From CAXYVC01 sp964292295 (GTDB taxonomy: Bacteria; Acidobacteriota; Holophagae; Holophagales; Holophagaceae): a DNA stretch of 29,713 nucleotides. This document shows, in pieces, positions 14,977 through 23,200 of the stretch. Position 1 is the first letter of the stretch; every line of letters starts with the position of its first letter. Location: assembly GCA_964292295.1 (NCBI GenBank), contig CAXYVC010000023.1, forward strand, positions 1-29,713. Reading direction: 5' to 3'. The position numbers and the translations under genes were made by a program. The notes below the pieces were generated by a model that saw only the letters and a program-made list of their open reading frames with translations, was not told the DNA's origin and searched no databases.

Positions 14977-15909
14977 CTACTTCCGCAGCTCCGGGGGCAC
15001 GCGCAGCGAGGTGGTCGTCGTCTCGTGGCGATAGAACGCCGCCGTGACCTCGGCGCCCAGCAGGAAGATCGTGCACACGTAGTAGAGGAAGGTCAGCGCG
15101 GCCACGGTGCCCACCAGGGAGCCGTACATGATGCCCCAGGTGAAGGTGTGGCGCAGGTACACCTCGAAGCCCCACTTGGCCAGCCACACCAGCGACACGG
15201 AGATCGCCGCACCCAGGAAGGCGTGGCGGAACCTCACGTGCAGGCGCGGGACGTGCTGCAGCAGCACCGTCATCACCGTGACCCAGAGCAGCGCCGGGAG
15301 GTAGGGCAGCAGCGCGTGGCGGCGCGCGGCAGGCAGCAGATGGTGCAGCGCGCCGCCCATCAGCAGCGCCAGGAAGAGGGCCAGCAGCATGATGCCCCCC
15401 ACCAGGATCGCCACCTGGCGCAGCAGGGGGTTCTTGCGGGTCTGCCGGTGCTTCTTGATGCGCAGCCCGAAGACGTGGGCCAGGCTCGTGTCCAGCTGGG
15501 CGATGCCCCAGTAGCTGCCGAAGACCAGCACGCACCAGGAGAGCACCGTGCCGCCGATCTGCTGGCTGTTGTGGACCGCATCGTTCACGAAGCCGTGGGG
15601 CAGGAAGGGCACCATGGCCTCCAGCGCCTGCTGGGTGCCCTCGGCGTAGGCCCCCTTCCCCAGGAGCAGGCCGAGCATCTTGAAGAGCAGCGTGCTCATG
15701 GGCACAAGGCTGATGAGGAACCAGAAGCTGAGCCCCGCCGCGTAGCTGAAGCAGTCGTCCTTGTAGTACTTCTTCAGGACCTCCCAGGTGAAGTCCACCA
15801 GCCGCCCCAGGGGCGGGAAGGCGTACACCAGCGCCCGCCAGAGGCGGCGGACCTCCCGGAGGGCCAGGGAGCCTTGGCGCCGGGCCCTGGCCTTGAGGCC
15901 CCGGAGCAC
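14977..15909 (-). CDS. YihY/BrkB family membrane protein
   Basis: 310 residues with about six hydrophobic segments. SYAAGLSFWFLISLVPM near 55-71 and the late segment FTWGIMYGSLVGTVAALTFLYY near 257-278 are typical of the YihY (formerly 'ribonuclease BN') family. Members are inner-membrane proteins; the ribonuclease label came from a misassignment, and the true role is not settled. The GTG start at 15909 directly follows the TAG of the small membrane protein gene, and TGAGG lies about 8 bases upstream within that gene. It is the last gene of the relA-NUDIX-small protein group and faces the NtrC-like gene with 3 bases between stops. Confidence 0.85.
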   Translation of the reverse strand: MLRGLKARARRQGSLALREVRRLWRALVYAFPPLGRLVDFTWEVLKKYYKDDCFSYAAGLSFWFLISLVPMSTLLFKMLGLLLGKGAYAEGTQQALEAMVPFLPHGFVNDAVHNSQQIGGTVLSWCVLVFGSYWGIAQLDTSLAHVFGLRIKKHRQTRKNPLLRQVAILVGGIMLLALFLALLMGGALHHLLPAARRHALLPYLPALLWVTVMTVLLQHVPRLHVRFRHAFLGAAISVSLVWLAKWGFEVYLRHTFTWGIMYGSLVGTVAALTFLYYVCTIFLLGAEVTAAFYRHETTTTSLRVPPELRK

Positions 15910-16110
15910 CTAGAACCTCACGGGGTTCCGGGGCAGGAGGTACATCACCCAGGCCAGGACCAGGCCGACCCCGAGCAGCCCCAGGGCGTATTTCAGGATG
16001 CTCCGGCGGGTGCGCTCGGGCCGCGTGGTGGGGTGCAGCAGGCCCAGCACCAGCGAAATGCCGGCACCCATCAGGAGGAAGTGGATGACGTGGCTGCCCA
16101 GGAAGCGCAT
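15910..16110 (-). CDS. small two-helix membrane protein, unknown
   Basis: 66 residues with two hydrophobic segments (about 7-25 and 41-58) separated by a basic loop TTRPERTRRS, so both ends probably face the periplasm if the positive-inside rule holds. I do not recognise the family. It lies 12 bases after the NUDIX gene, and its TAG stop directly abuts the GTG start of yihY, so it is clearly in the operon. The ATG at 16110 has only a weak ribosome binding site. Conserved packing with its neighbours would be the best evidence that it is real. Confidence 0.65.
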   Translation of the reverse strand: MRFLGSHVIHFLLMGAGISLVLGLLHPTTRPERTRRSILKYALGLLGVGLVLAWVMYLLPRNPVRF

Positions 16111-16122
16111 GGCAACAGCCTA

Positions 16123-16752
16123 TCAGGAGCCGGGCCGGAGCACCGCGGCCAGGGCGTCGAGCCAGGCCTTCAGCACGAAGGCGGTGGCGCCCCACAGGGG
16201 GGCCTCCTCCAGTTCCAGGCGGGGCACCGCGAGGGAAAGCCCCTGGTGCTCCAGGACCTGCGTGGTCCAGGGGGCCCCCAGCAGGCCCGCCAGGGGCAGC
16301 AGCAGGGCCCGGTGCAGCTCCTGCCCCGGCACCAGGCGCGGCTCCGGATCCTCCCAGCGGAAGAGCACGGGCGTGAAGCGCGTGCGGGCCTTGGCCACGC
16401 CGTCCGGCAGGCAGCCCAGCTCCCAGAGGTGCTCCGTGATGCCCAGCTCCTCCGCCAGCTCCCGGCGGGCGGTGGCGGGAAGGTCCCGGTCCAGGGGCTC
16501 CGCCATGCCCCCGGGAAAGGCCAGCTCGCCGGGGTGGTGGGGCGCCGTGTGGCCCCGCTGCACCAGCACGAGCTTGCGGGCGCCGTGCGCATCCCCCCAG
16601 AGCAGCACCGCCACCGCGGCGCGGCGGCTGGAGCTGGGCGTCCAGGGGCTCAGGCGGTGCGGGTCCCGCGTGCGGAGCATCCGCGCCAGGCTGGCCTGCA
16701 CGGCGGACCAGGGCAGGGCGGGAGCCTCCGGGGAGGGCCGCCACGCGGGCAT
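16123..16752 (-). CDS. NUDIX hydrolase, CoA-pyrophosphatase (NudL)-like
   Basis: 209 residues. The NUDIX box is ELAFPGGMAEP followed by TARRELAEELGI (residues 76-105): the REL-EE-G part is intact, while the first Glu of the classic box is replaced, as is common in the CoA-pyrophosphatase (NudL/YeaB) branch. This branch splits CoA and its esters into 4'-phosphopantetheine and 3',5'-ADP. The spacing and LVLVQRGHTAPHHPGELAFP agree with it, but other diphosphate substrates are possible. The ATG overlaps the relA/spoT stop as TGATG (16754-16750), so the two proteins are probably made together. Some NUDIX enzymes degrade (p)ppGpp, which makes the coupling notable. Confidence 0.82.
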   Translation of the reverse strand: MPAWRPSPEAPALPWSAVQASLARMLRTRDPHRLSPWTPSSSRRAAVAVLLWGDAHGARKLVLVQRGHTAPHHPGELAFPGGMAEPLDRDLPATARRELAEELGITEHLWELGCLPDGVAKARTRFTPVLFRWEDPEPRLVPGQELHRALLLPLAGLLGAPWTTQVLEHQGLSLAVPRLELEEAPLWGATAFVLKAWLDALAAVLRPGS

Positions 16753-18980
16753 CAGCGCACGCTGCCGAAGACGGAGCCCCGCACCCGCTCCACGGTGAAG
16801 ACGCCCTTCACCTTGCGCAGGGCGCCCATGAGCTCCACGATGTGCGCCCGGTCCTTCACCCGCACGGCGATGTGGAAGAGGGCCGCGCCGCCCTCGGTGG
16901 TGCTGGCGTTGAAGCGCTGCATGCTGAAGCCCGCCTTCTGCACCGCGTCCGACACCGCCGCCACCATGCCGGGCCTGTCCTCGCCGGTGACCCGCAGCTC
17001 CGTGTCGAAGAGGCCGCTGGTCTGCTTGCCCCAGGCCACGCTCACCCTCCGCTCGGGGCTGATGACCGAGCTGATGAGCTGGGGGCAGTTGGAGCGGTGG
17101 ATGGAGATGCCGCGCCCCCGGGTGGTGTAGCCCACGATCTCGTCCCCCGCGATGGGCTTGCAGCACTGCGCCAGGATGAAGAGCACGCCGACGTTCTCGT
17201 CCACCAGGATCGTGTCGTCGCTGATGATCGGCGTCTTCTCGCCCCGGGCGCGCTGCTGCTCCGGGAGCAGCGGATCCAGCAGCTTGTGGATGGTCACGCG
17301 GTTGAAGCCCACCGCCGCGTAGTAGGCCTCCCAGTCCGCGAACTTCAGCTCCTTCAGGCGCGCCTCGAGCTGCTCGCGGACCTTGGGGTCGTCCACGTGG
17401 ACCCCCAGCGCGCGGGACTCCCGCTCCAGGCGCTCGCGGCCCATGGCGACGGCGTGGGCGCGCTCCTCGTCGCGCAGGAAGACCTGGATGCGCCCGCGGG
17501 CGCCGGCGCTCTTGACGATGGCCAGCCAGTCGCGGCTGGGCTTGTGGTCGGCCCGGGTGAAGATCTCCACCCGGTCGCCGTTGTGCAGCACGTGCTTGAG
17601 GGTGACCATGCGCCCGTTCACCTTGGCGCCCACGCAGCGGTGGCCCACCTCGGTGTGGACGCTGTACGCGAAGTCGATGGGCGTCGCGCCCTCGGGCAGG
17701 CTGCGCAGGTCGCCCCGCGGCGTGAAGACCTGGATGCGGCGGAAGCTCAGCTCGCCCTTCAGGTTCGCCACCAGGTCCCGGCTGTCCCGGGCGTCCTGGT
17801 GCAGCTCCACCATGCGCCGCAGGAAGGCCGCCTGGTTGATCTCCTGGCGGTTGGCGATGCGGCCCTCCTTGTAGGTCCAGTGGGCCGCGATGCCGTTCTC
17901 GGCATGGGCGTGCATCTCCCGCGTGCGGAACTGCACCTCGAAGCTGTCGCCGCTGGGCATCAGCACCGAGGTGTGGATGCTCTGGTAGCCGTTGTCCTTG
18001 GGCAGGCTGATGTAGTCCTTGAAGCGCCCGGGGATCGGCTTGTACAGCGCGTGCACGAGGCCCAGCGCCGTGTAGCAGCTCGCCCGGTCGGGGCACACCA
18101 CGCGGTAGGCCAGCCAGTCGTGGATGTCCTCCAGGCTCTTGGCCTGGATGTCCATCTTCCGCCAGATGCCGTAGTAGTGCTTCACGCGGCCCTGCACCTC
18201 CGCGTGGATGCCCTGGGCCCGCAGCGCGCCGGCCAGCGTGTGGCGGATCTCCTCGATGAGCGGCTGGCTCTTCTGGCGCTTGATATCCACCGCCCGGCGC
18301 AGCTCCGCGAAGCGCTCCGGCTCCAGGTGCTCGAAGGCCAGGTCCTCCAGCTCCGCGCGCACCTGGCCCATGCCCAGGCGGTTGGCGAGGGGCGCATACA
18401 GCTCCAGCGTCTCCCGGGCGATGCGGCGGCGCTTCTCCTCGCGCATGGAGCCCAGGGTGCGCATGTTGTGCAGCCGGTCCGCCAGCTTCACCAGCAGCAC
18501 GCGCACGTCCTTGCCCATGGCCACCAGGAGCTTGCGCACGTTCTCCGCGTTCATCAGCGCGCGGTCGGTGAAGTCCAGCTTGGAGAGCTTGGTCAGGCCG
18601 TCCACGATCTCGGCGATCTCCTCGCCGAACTGCTTGCGCACCTGCTCCAGGGTGATGAGGGTGTCCTCCACCGTGTCGTGCAGCATGCCGCAGGCGATGC
18701 TCACGCCATCCAGGCGCCACTCCGCCAGGCTGCGCGCCACCGCGAGCGGGTGGAAGAAGTAGGGCTCGCCGCTCTTGCGGCGCTGGCTCGCGTGGGCGGC
18801 GCGGGCCACCTTGAAGGCCTTGTCCAGCAGGCCCCGGTCCCCGCCCGGGTGGTGCAGCAGGAAGGCCTCCATGACCTGGGCGTACGCCCCGTCCAGGGTC
18901 AGGCAGGCGTCCTCCATGCCGGCGATGTCGTCCCCGTCGCGGACGACCACGCCCCTGGTGGTACTCTCGGCCCCATCCAT
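16752..18980 (-). CDS. bifunctional (p)ppGpp synthetase/hydrolase, RelA/SpoT family
   Basis: 742 residues, the standard length. Hydrolase domain: His77 and the pair His101-Asp102 in LHDTVEDT are intact. Synthetase domain: about 235-370, with KHYYGIWRKM, RFKD (319-322) and GYQSIHT (331-337). RFKD is the RxKD form found in bifunctional Rel/SpoT enzymes, not the ExDD of synthetase-only RelA. TGS domain: about 416-476. A Cys-containing zinc-finger-like segment (QCCKPIAGDEIVGYTTRGRG) and a C-terminal ACT domain (about 668-742) follow. The protein should make and degrade the stringent-response alarmone near ribosomes. The start is uncertain: the ATG at 18980 has GGAGG directly against it, too close to be ideal; an ATG at 18917 also fits. 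The first about 20 residues are not conserved-looking. Confidence 0.93.
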   Translation of the reverse strand: MDGAESTTRGVVVRDGDDIAGMEDACLTLDGAYAQVMEAFLLHHPGGDRGLLDKAFKVARAAHASQRRKSGEPYFFHPLAVARSLAEWRLDGVSIACGMLHDTVEDTLITLEQVRKQFGEEIAEIVDGLTKLSKLDFTDRALMNAENVRKLLVAMGKDVRVLLVKLADRLHNMRTLGSMREEKRRRIARETLELYAPLANRLGMGQVRAELEDLAFEHLEPERFAELRRAVDIKRQKSQPLIEEIRHTLAGALRAQGIHAEVQGRVKHYYGIWRKMDIQAKSLEDIHDWLAYRVVCPDRASCYTALGLVHALYKPIPGRFKDYISLPKDNGYQSIHTSVLMPSGDSFEVQFRTREMHAHAENGIAAHWTYKEGRIANRQEINQAAFLRRMVELHQDARDSRDLVANLKGELSFRRIQVFTPRGDLRSLPEGATPIDFAYSVHTEVGHRCVGAKVNGRMVTLKHVLHNGDRVEIFTRADHKPSRDWLAIVKSAGARGRIQVFLRDEERAHAVAMGRERLERESRALGVHVDDPKVREQLEARLKELKFADWEAYYAAVGFNRVTIHKLLDPLLPEQQRARGEKTPIISDDTILVDENVGVLFILAQCCKPIAGDEIVGYTTRGRGISIHRSNCPQLISSVISPERRVSVAWGKQTSGLFDTELRVTGEDRPGMVAAVSDAVQKAGFSMQRFNASTTEGGAALFHIAVRVKDRAHIVELMGALRKVKGVFTVERVRGSVFGSVR

Positions 18981-19040
18981 CCTCCGAGTGTGCTCCAGGA
19001 CGGCGCCAGCCGCCAGGGGCAGCCCGCCGAAGGCCACGCC

Positions 19041-20168
19041 ATGCCCATCCAGGACGCCCTGCTCCCCCTCGACGAAGCCCTTGCCCGCCTGGCCGCGGCC
19101 ATCCCCGCGCCGGAGGCCCCCGCCCTGCGCGCCGACCGGGACGACCCCGCCCTGGACCTGGCCCTGCTGGACGGCGCCGCCCTGCGCGCCGAGGACGGCC
19201 TCGCACCCCGCCAAGTGCTGGGCACCCTCTGCGCGGGGGAAGACCCGGCCGCCTTCACCGTGGCGCCCGGCACCTGCGTGCGCCTCATGACCGGCGCCGC
19301 GCTGCCCGCCGGCGCCAACGCCCTGGTGCCCGTGGAGGCCCTGGAAGAGGCCGGCGACGGCCGCCTGCGGCCCCGCGCGGAGCCCCGCCCCGGCGACGGC
19401 GTGCGCCAAAGGGCCAGCCAGGCCCGTGCGGGGGAAGCGCTGCTCGGCCCCGGCCCCTGGACCCCGGCCCGCGTGGGCCTCGCGGCCCAGGTGGGCGCAG
19501 CCTGGCCCGTGCCCCGGCGCCTCCGGGTCGCCGTCGCGCCGACGGGGGACGAGCTGGCCCTCCACCCGGAACCGCACCAGATCCGCGACGCCGCCGGCCC
19601 CATGCTCCAGGCCCTCGCCCACACCCTGGGCGCCGAGGCCCGGGTCCTGCCCCCGCTGCCGGACGCCCCCCGGGCCCTGGAGCGCGCCCTGTCGGGCCTG
19701 GAGGACCTGGACGTGCTGCTCACCCTCGGCGGCGTGTCCATGGGCGACCGCGACCACCTGCCCGACGTGCTGCGCGCCCTGGGCGCCGAGATGCTCTTCC
19801 ACCGCATCCGCCTGCGCCCCGGCAAGCCCCTGCTGGCCGCCCGCTGGGGCAGCCGCGTGGTGCTCGCCCTGCCCGGCAACCCCGTGGCCGCGTACCTGGA
19901 CGCCCTGCTCTTCCTGCCCGTGGCGCTCGCCCGCCTGAAGGGCCGCCCCCAGCCCGATCCCTGGTTCCCCGCCGAGCTGCTGGAAGCCGTGCCCAACGGG
20001 CTGGAGCGCCCCCTGCTCCAGCCCTGCCGCCTGGAGGAGGGCCGCCTGCGCCCCCTGCCCAGCCGCGGTTCCGCCGACCTGGTGCGCCTGGCCCAGGCCC
20101 AGGCCTGCGCCTGGATTCCCGAAGGCGGCGCGCCCAAAGGCCCCGTGCGCGCCCTGCGCCTGCCCTGA
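19041..20168 (+). CDS. moeA: molybdopterin molybdenumtransferase MoeA
   Basis: 375 residues, slightly shorter than the usual roughly 400. MoeA inserts molybdate into adenylylated molybdopterin to finish Mo cofactor. Motifs visible: MTGAALPAGANALV (83-96), PTGDEL (167-172), GGVSMGDRD (230-238, usually GGVSxGxxD), RPGKP (259-263) and LPGNP (277-281). The N-terminal motif normally SAMDGYA reads LALLDGAAL (40-48): the Asp-Gly survive but Tyr is lost, and the usual Asn in the SN segment near 184 is also changed. It is therefore a divergent MoeA that may be less active or a second copy. GAAGG lies 6-10 bases before the ATG. It is divergent from relA, with 60 bases between. Confidence 0.85.
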   Translation: MPIQDALLPLDEALARLAAAIPAPEAPALRADRDDPALDLALLDGAALRAEDGLAPRQVLGTLCAGEDPAAFTVAPGTCVRLMTGAALPAGANALVPVEALEEAGDGRLRPRAEPRPGDGVRQRASQARAGEALLGPGPWTPARVGLAAQVGAAWPVPRRLRVAVAPTGDELALHPEPHQIRDAAGPMLQALAHTLGAEARVLPPLPDAPRALERALSGLEDLDVLLTLGGVSMGDRDHLPDVLRALGAEMLFHRIRLRPGKPLLAARWGSRVVLALPGNPVAAYLDALLFLPVALARLKGRPQPDPWFPAELLEAVPNGLERPLLQPCRLEEGRLRPLPSRGSADLVRLAQAQACAWIPEGGAPKGPVRALRLP

Positions 20169-20183
20169 CGCAAGGAATCGCGG

Positions 20184-20204
20184 GAAGGGCCGCAGACGCC
20201 CTTC
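20184..20204. terminator. hairpin between convergent moeA and MmeI-like genes
   Basis: GAAGGGC (20184-20190) pairs perfectly with GCCCTTC (20198-20204) around a 7-base loop, in the 34-bp gap between two convergent genes. Its right arm overlaps the TGA stop codon of the minus-strand gene. It could stop transcription of moeA or insulate the two genes. No T run follows on either strand, so intrinsic termination is not certain. Confidence 0.4.
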
Positions 20205-23200
20205 AGGCCCCCAGCGCCTGGGCGCGTCCCCAGCGGGGAGACGGGCCATCCACCTTCTGGAGCATGCCCAACTCGGCGAGCAGGTCCAGGTGGGCGGCGA
20301 TGCCTTCGCGGTAGCGGCCCCGGCTCTTGAAGGCCGCGGCCACCTCCTCCAGGCTCCAGAGGCGGTCGGAGGCCAGCACCAGATCCCGCAGGGCGGCGAG
20401 CTGGGCCTTGAGCTCCTTGGGCCAGGGCTGGAGCTCCACGGGCGCCGCGGCCACCGCGGCCGTGGCGGGCTCCAGGTCCAGGAGGGGCGCAGCCTTGGGC
20501 TGGGCTTCGGGGGCCTGGTATTCGGGGCGCAGCCAGCGGATGAGGCCGCGCTTCTCCTCTTCGGCCCGCGCGCGGTTCAGGGCCACCAGGCGCTCCAGGA
20601 TCTCCGGCTCGGCAAGGTCCACCGGCCAGCCGTAGGCCTCCGCCACCGCCGCATCCAGCGCGTCGTGGAGCTGGCGCAGGATCTCCGTTTGCGCCGCGGC
20701 GTGCTGCTCGCGCTCCTTGGGCGTGAAGGCCTCCCCGGCCCGGAGTTTGGCCAGGAGGTTATACATCCCCGTGATGGTCACGCCCCGGCCTTGGGCCCCC
20801 TTGCGGTGCGCGTCCAGGCGCTCGGCGAGATCGCGGATGGCCTGCTTCTGGGCCTCCGTGGCATCCGGGAAGGGGAAGGGGTCGAAGCAGCGGGTCTTGT
20901 TGTAGCGGGGTCGATCCTCCAGAAGCCCGCCCGCCGCCAGGGCCCACGCGACATGGAAACGGGAACTCAGCACACCCAGGTGGAAGGCGTCGGCACTGGC
21001 GATACCGATAAGCATGTGGTCATGGACGACGTCCCCGGGAAGGAATTGGAATACCCGATGCTTCGCGGTTTCCACCGTGGCGATATACCGGGGCAATCCC
21101 TTGAGGGCGGGCCTGAAGGACCGACGGGGCTCACCAAAAACCCACCATCGCCGCCGGAAGGCTGCGCGGTTGTTGTTGTCCCGCTCCGGCCGAACATGGT
21201 CCGAGACATGTTGGTATACGGCCGGATACGCCCCCTGAACCTCAGTTTCCTCCATTCCGAAAAGGTCGATCACCATGAGGCCACGCGGAGAATCGGTCAG
21301 GTCCCGCCCATTTCGATAGGGATGCACAACCCCCGGGGAACCCCAAGCCCGCCATTGCTCTGGCGAGATTAGGAACCCGCCACCGGCCAGCATCATCCCG
21401 TTGCAGGACAACGCCGAGTTGCTGCAGAGGGGGACCGCCCCCACGACATTCGCTCCTGCGCTCAGATCCTCGTGAATGGCCTCCACGCCCTGGCCTTCCA
21501 CCTTCACGGCCTGGGCTTCGGCCTCGGGCGTTTCGGCGCTGCCTTCCGCCACCACGCGCCCCAGCCAAGGGCTGCCTTCGCGGCCGCCTACGGTCATGGC
21601 GATGCGCACGGCGGCGCCTTCGTCCGTCCAGGGGTGATCGGGGATGGCCCAGAGTAGCTTCAGGGCTTTCATCCGTGGGCATCCGTTGGCATCCGTGGAC
21701 TTCTTTTTCCCTGCCTCGACCGGCCCCTGGCAATGGTGGGCGATGACGCGCCTGTTGAAGGTCTGGGTCAGGCTATTGGTGGTGATGAGGCCGAAGCGCC
21801 GCGTTCGCCCGCTGCGCACGGCTTCCGCCGCCTTGTGCCACCAGTAGAGAACGAAGTCCACGCTATCGGGCACGTCGGGGTAGGCGGCGCGCAGGGCCTC
21901 GGCGTAGCCATCTCCCAGGGCGTCCCGCATCCGTTTGTTCCCCAGGAAGGGCGGATTGCCCACGATGAAATCCGCCTCGGGCCACGGGGCGGGCTTTGGC
22001 TCCAGGTATTCGAGGATCGGCGTCTGGGCCGTCTCATCGGGCACCGGCTTGCCCGTGACGGGGTGCGTCTTGAAGGTGTGGCCGTCCCAGCGGCTGCGGC
22101 CCGTTTCCCGTGTGCTCTTCCAGGCGAGCACCGCGTCCTGGCGGTGGATGTTGCCGTAGGCCTGCAGCACGGGCTCGGGCGCGGGGGCGCCGGGGTGCTG
22201 GCGGTGGTACCACTGGAGGTGGCTGATCCAGAGCACGAGGTCGGCGATGGCGGCGGCCCAGGGCTTCACCTCGAGGCCCTGGAACTGGGCGGGGGTGACG
22301 AGCACGCCTTCGAGCGCCAGGGCGCGGCCGGTCTCGCCCAGGTCTTCCAGGCGGCGCTGCACTTCGCCTTCCAGGCGCTTCAGCACGTCGTAGGCGGCGG
22401 CCAGGAAGTTGCCGCTGCCGCAGGCGGGGTCCAGCACGGTGACGTGGGCCAGGTGGCGCTGGAAGGCGTGCAGCACGTCGCGGGCCCTGGCCTTCTCGGC
22501 CTCGGTGGGTTCCACCCTGGGCGAGGGGGACCGCCCACTCCCTTCGGCCGCTCGGCGTTCCCCTCGCGCACCCCGCGCGGATTCCGGGCCCAGCCCGGTT
22601 TCCGCGCCTCCGCCCAGGATGGCCAGGGCCTCGGCCTGGGCGAGTTCCCAGTCGGCGCGCAGGGGTTCTTCGAGCGCGGGGCGCAGCAGGCGCTCCACGT
22701 AGGCGCGGGGGGTGTAGTGGGCGCCCAGGCGGTGGCGCTCGGAAGGGTCCAGGGCGCTTTCGAGCAGGGTGCCGAAGATGCTGGGGTCCACCTCGGACCA
22801 ATCGAAGGCCGCGGCGGCGCCGAGCTGGGCGATCTCGGCGGCATGGAGGGCCAGGGCGAGGCTCTCCTGGAAGAGGCCGCCATTGAAGCGCAGGACCTTC
22901 AGGGGGCCCCACATGCCGCCCGTGTTCATGGCGTCCCACAGGGCCTCCAACCCCTTGGGGAAGGCCTCGGGATGCTCCTTCCAGGGCCCCTTCAGGGCGC
23001 GCTCGAAGAGCTTTTCCGGCAGGAGCCCCACGTCCTCGGCGAAGAAGGTGAAGACCACGCGCATGAGGAAGCGCGCCACGGCTTCCGACGGGAAGCGGCC
23101 CTCCAGGCTGGCCGCAAGGCCGCCCAGGGCCTTCGCCACCTCCCGCGTGACGGCCGTGCGCATCCGGGCGGGATCGAGGCTCTGGGGTTCCAGCCAGAGG

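Noticed and set aside
14977..15909. Ribonuclease BN function for the YihY protein
   Set aside because: The name came from a mistaken assignment; the protein is a multi-helix membrane protein without nuclease motifs.
16842..19040. Upstream extension of the MoeA frame across the relA/spoT gene
   Set aside because: Antisense to strongly conserved RelA/SpoT motifs; MoeA similarity begins at the ATG at 19041, which has its own ribosome binding site.
21671..21700. Small CRISPR array
   Set aside because: Units are 10 bp with no spacers and lie within a coding frame; no cas gene is near.
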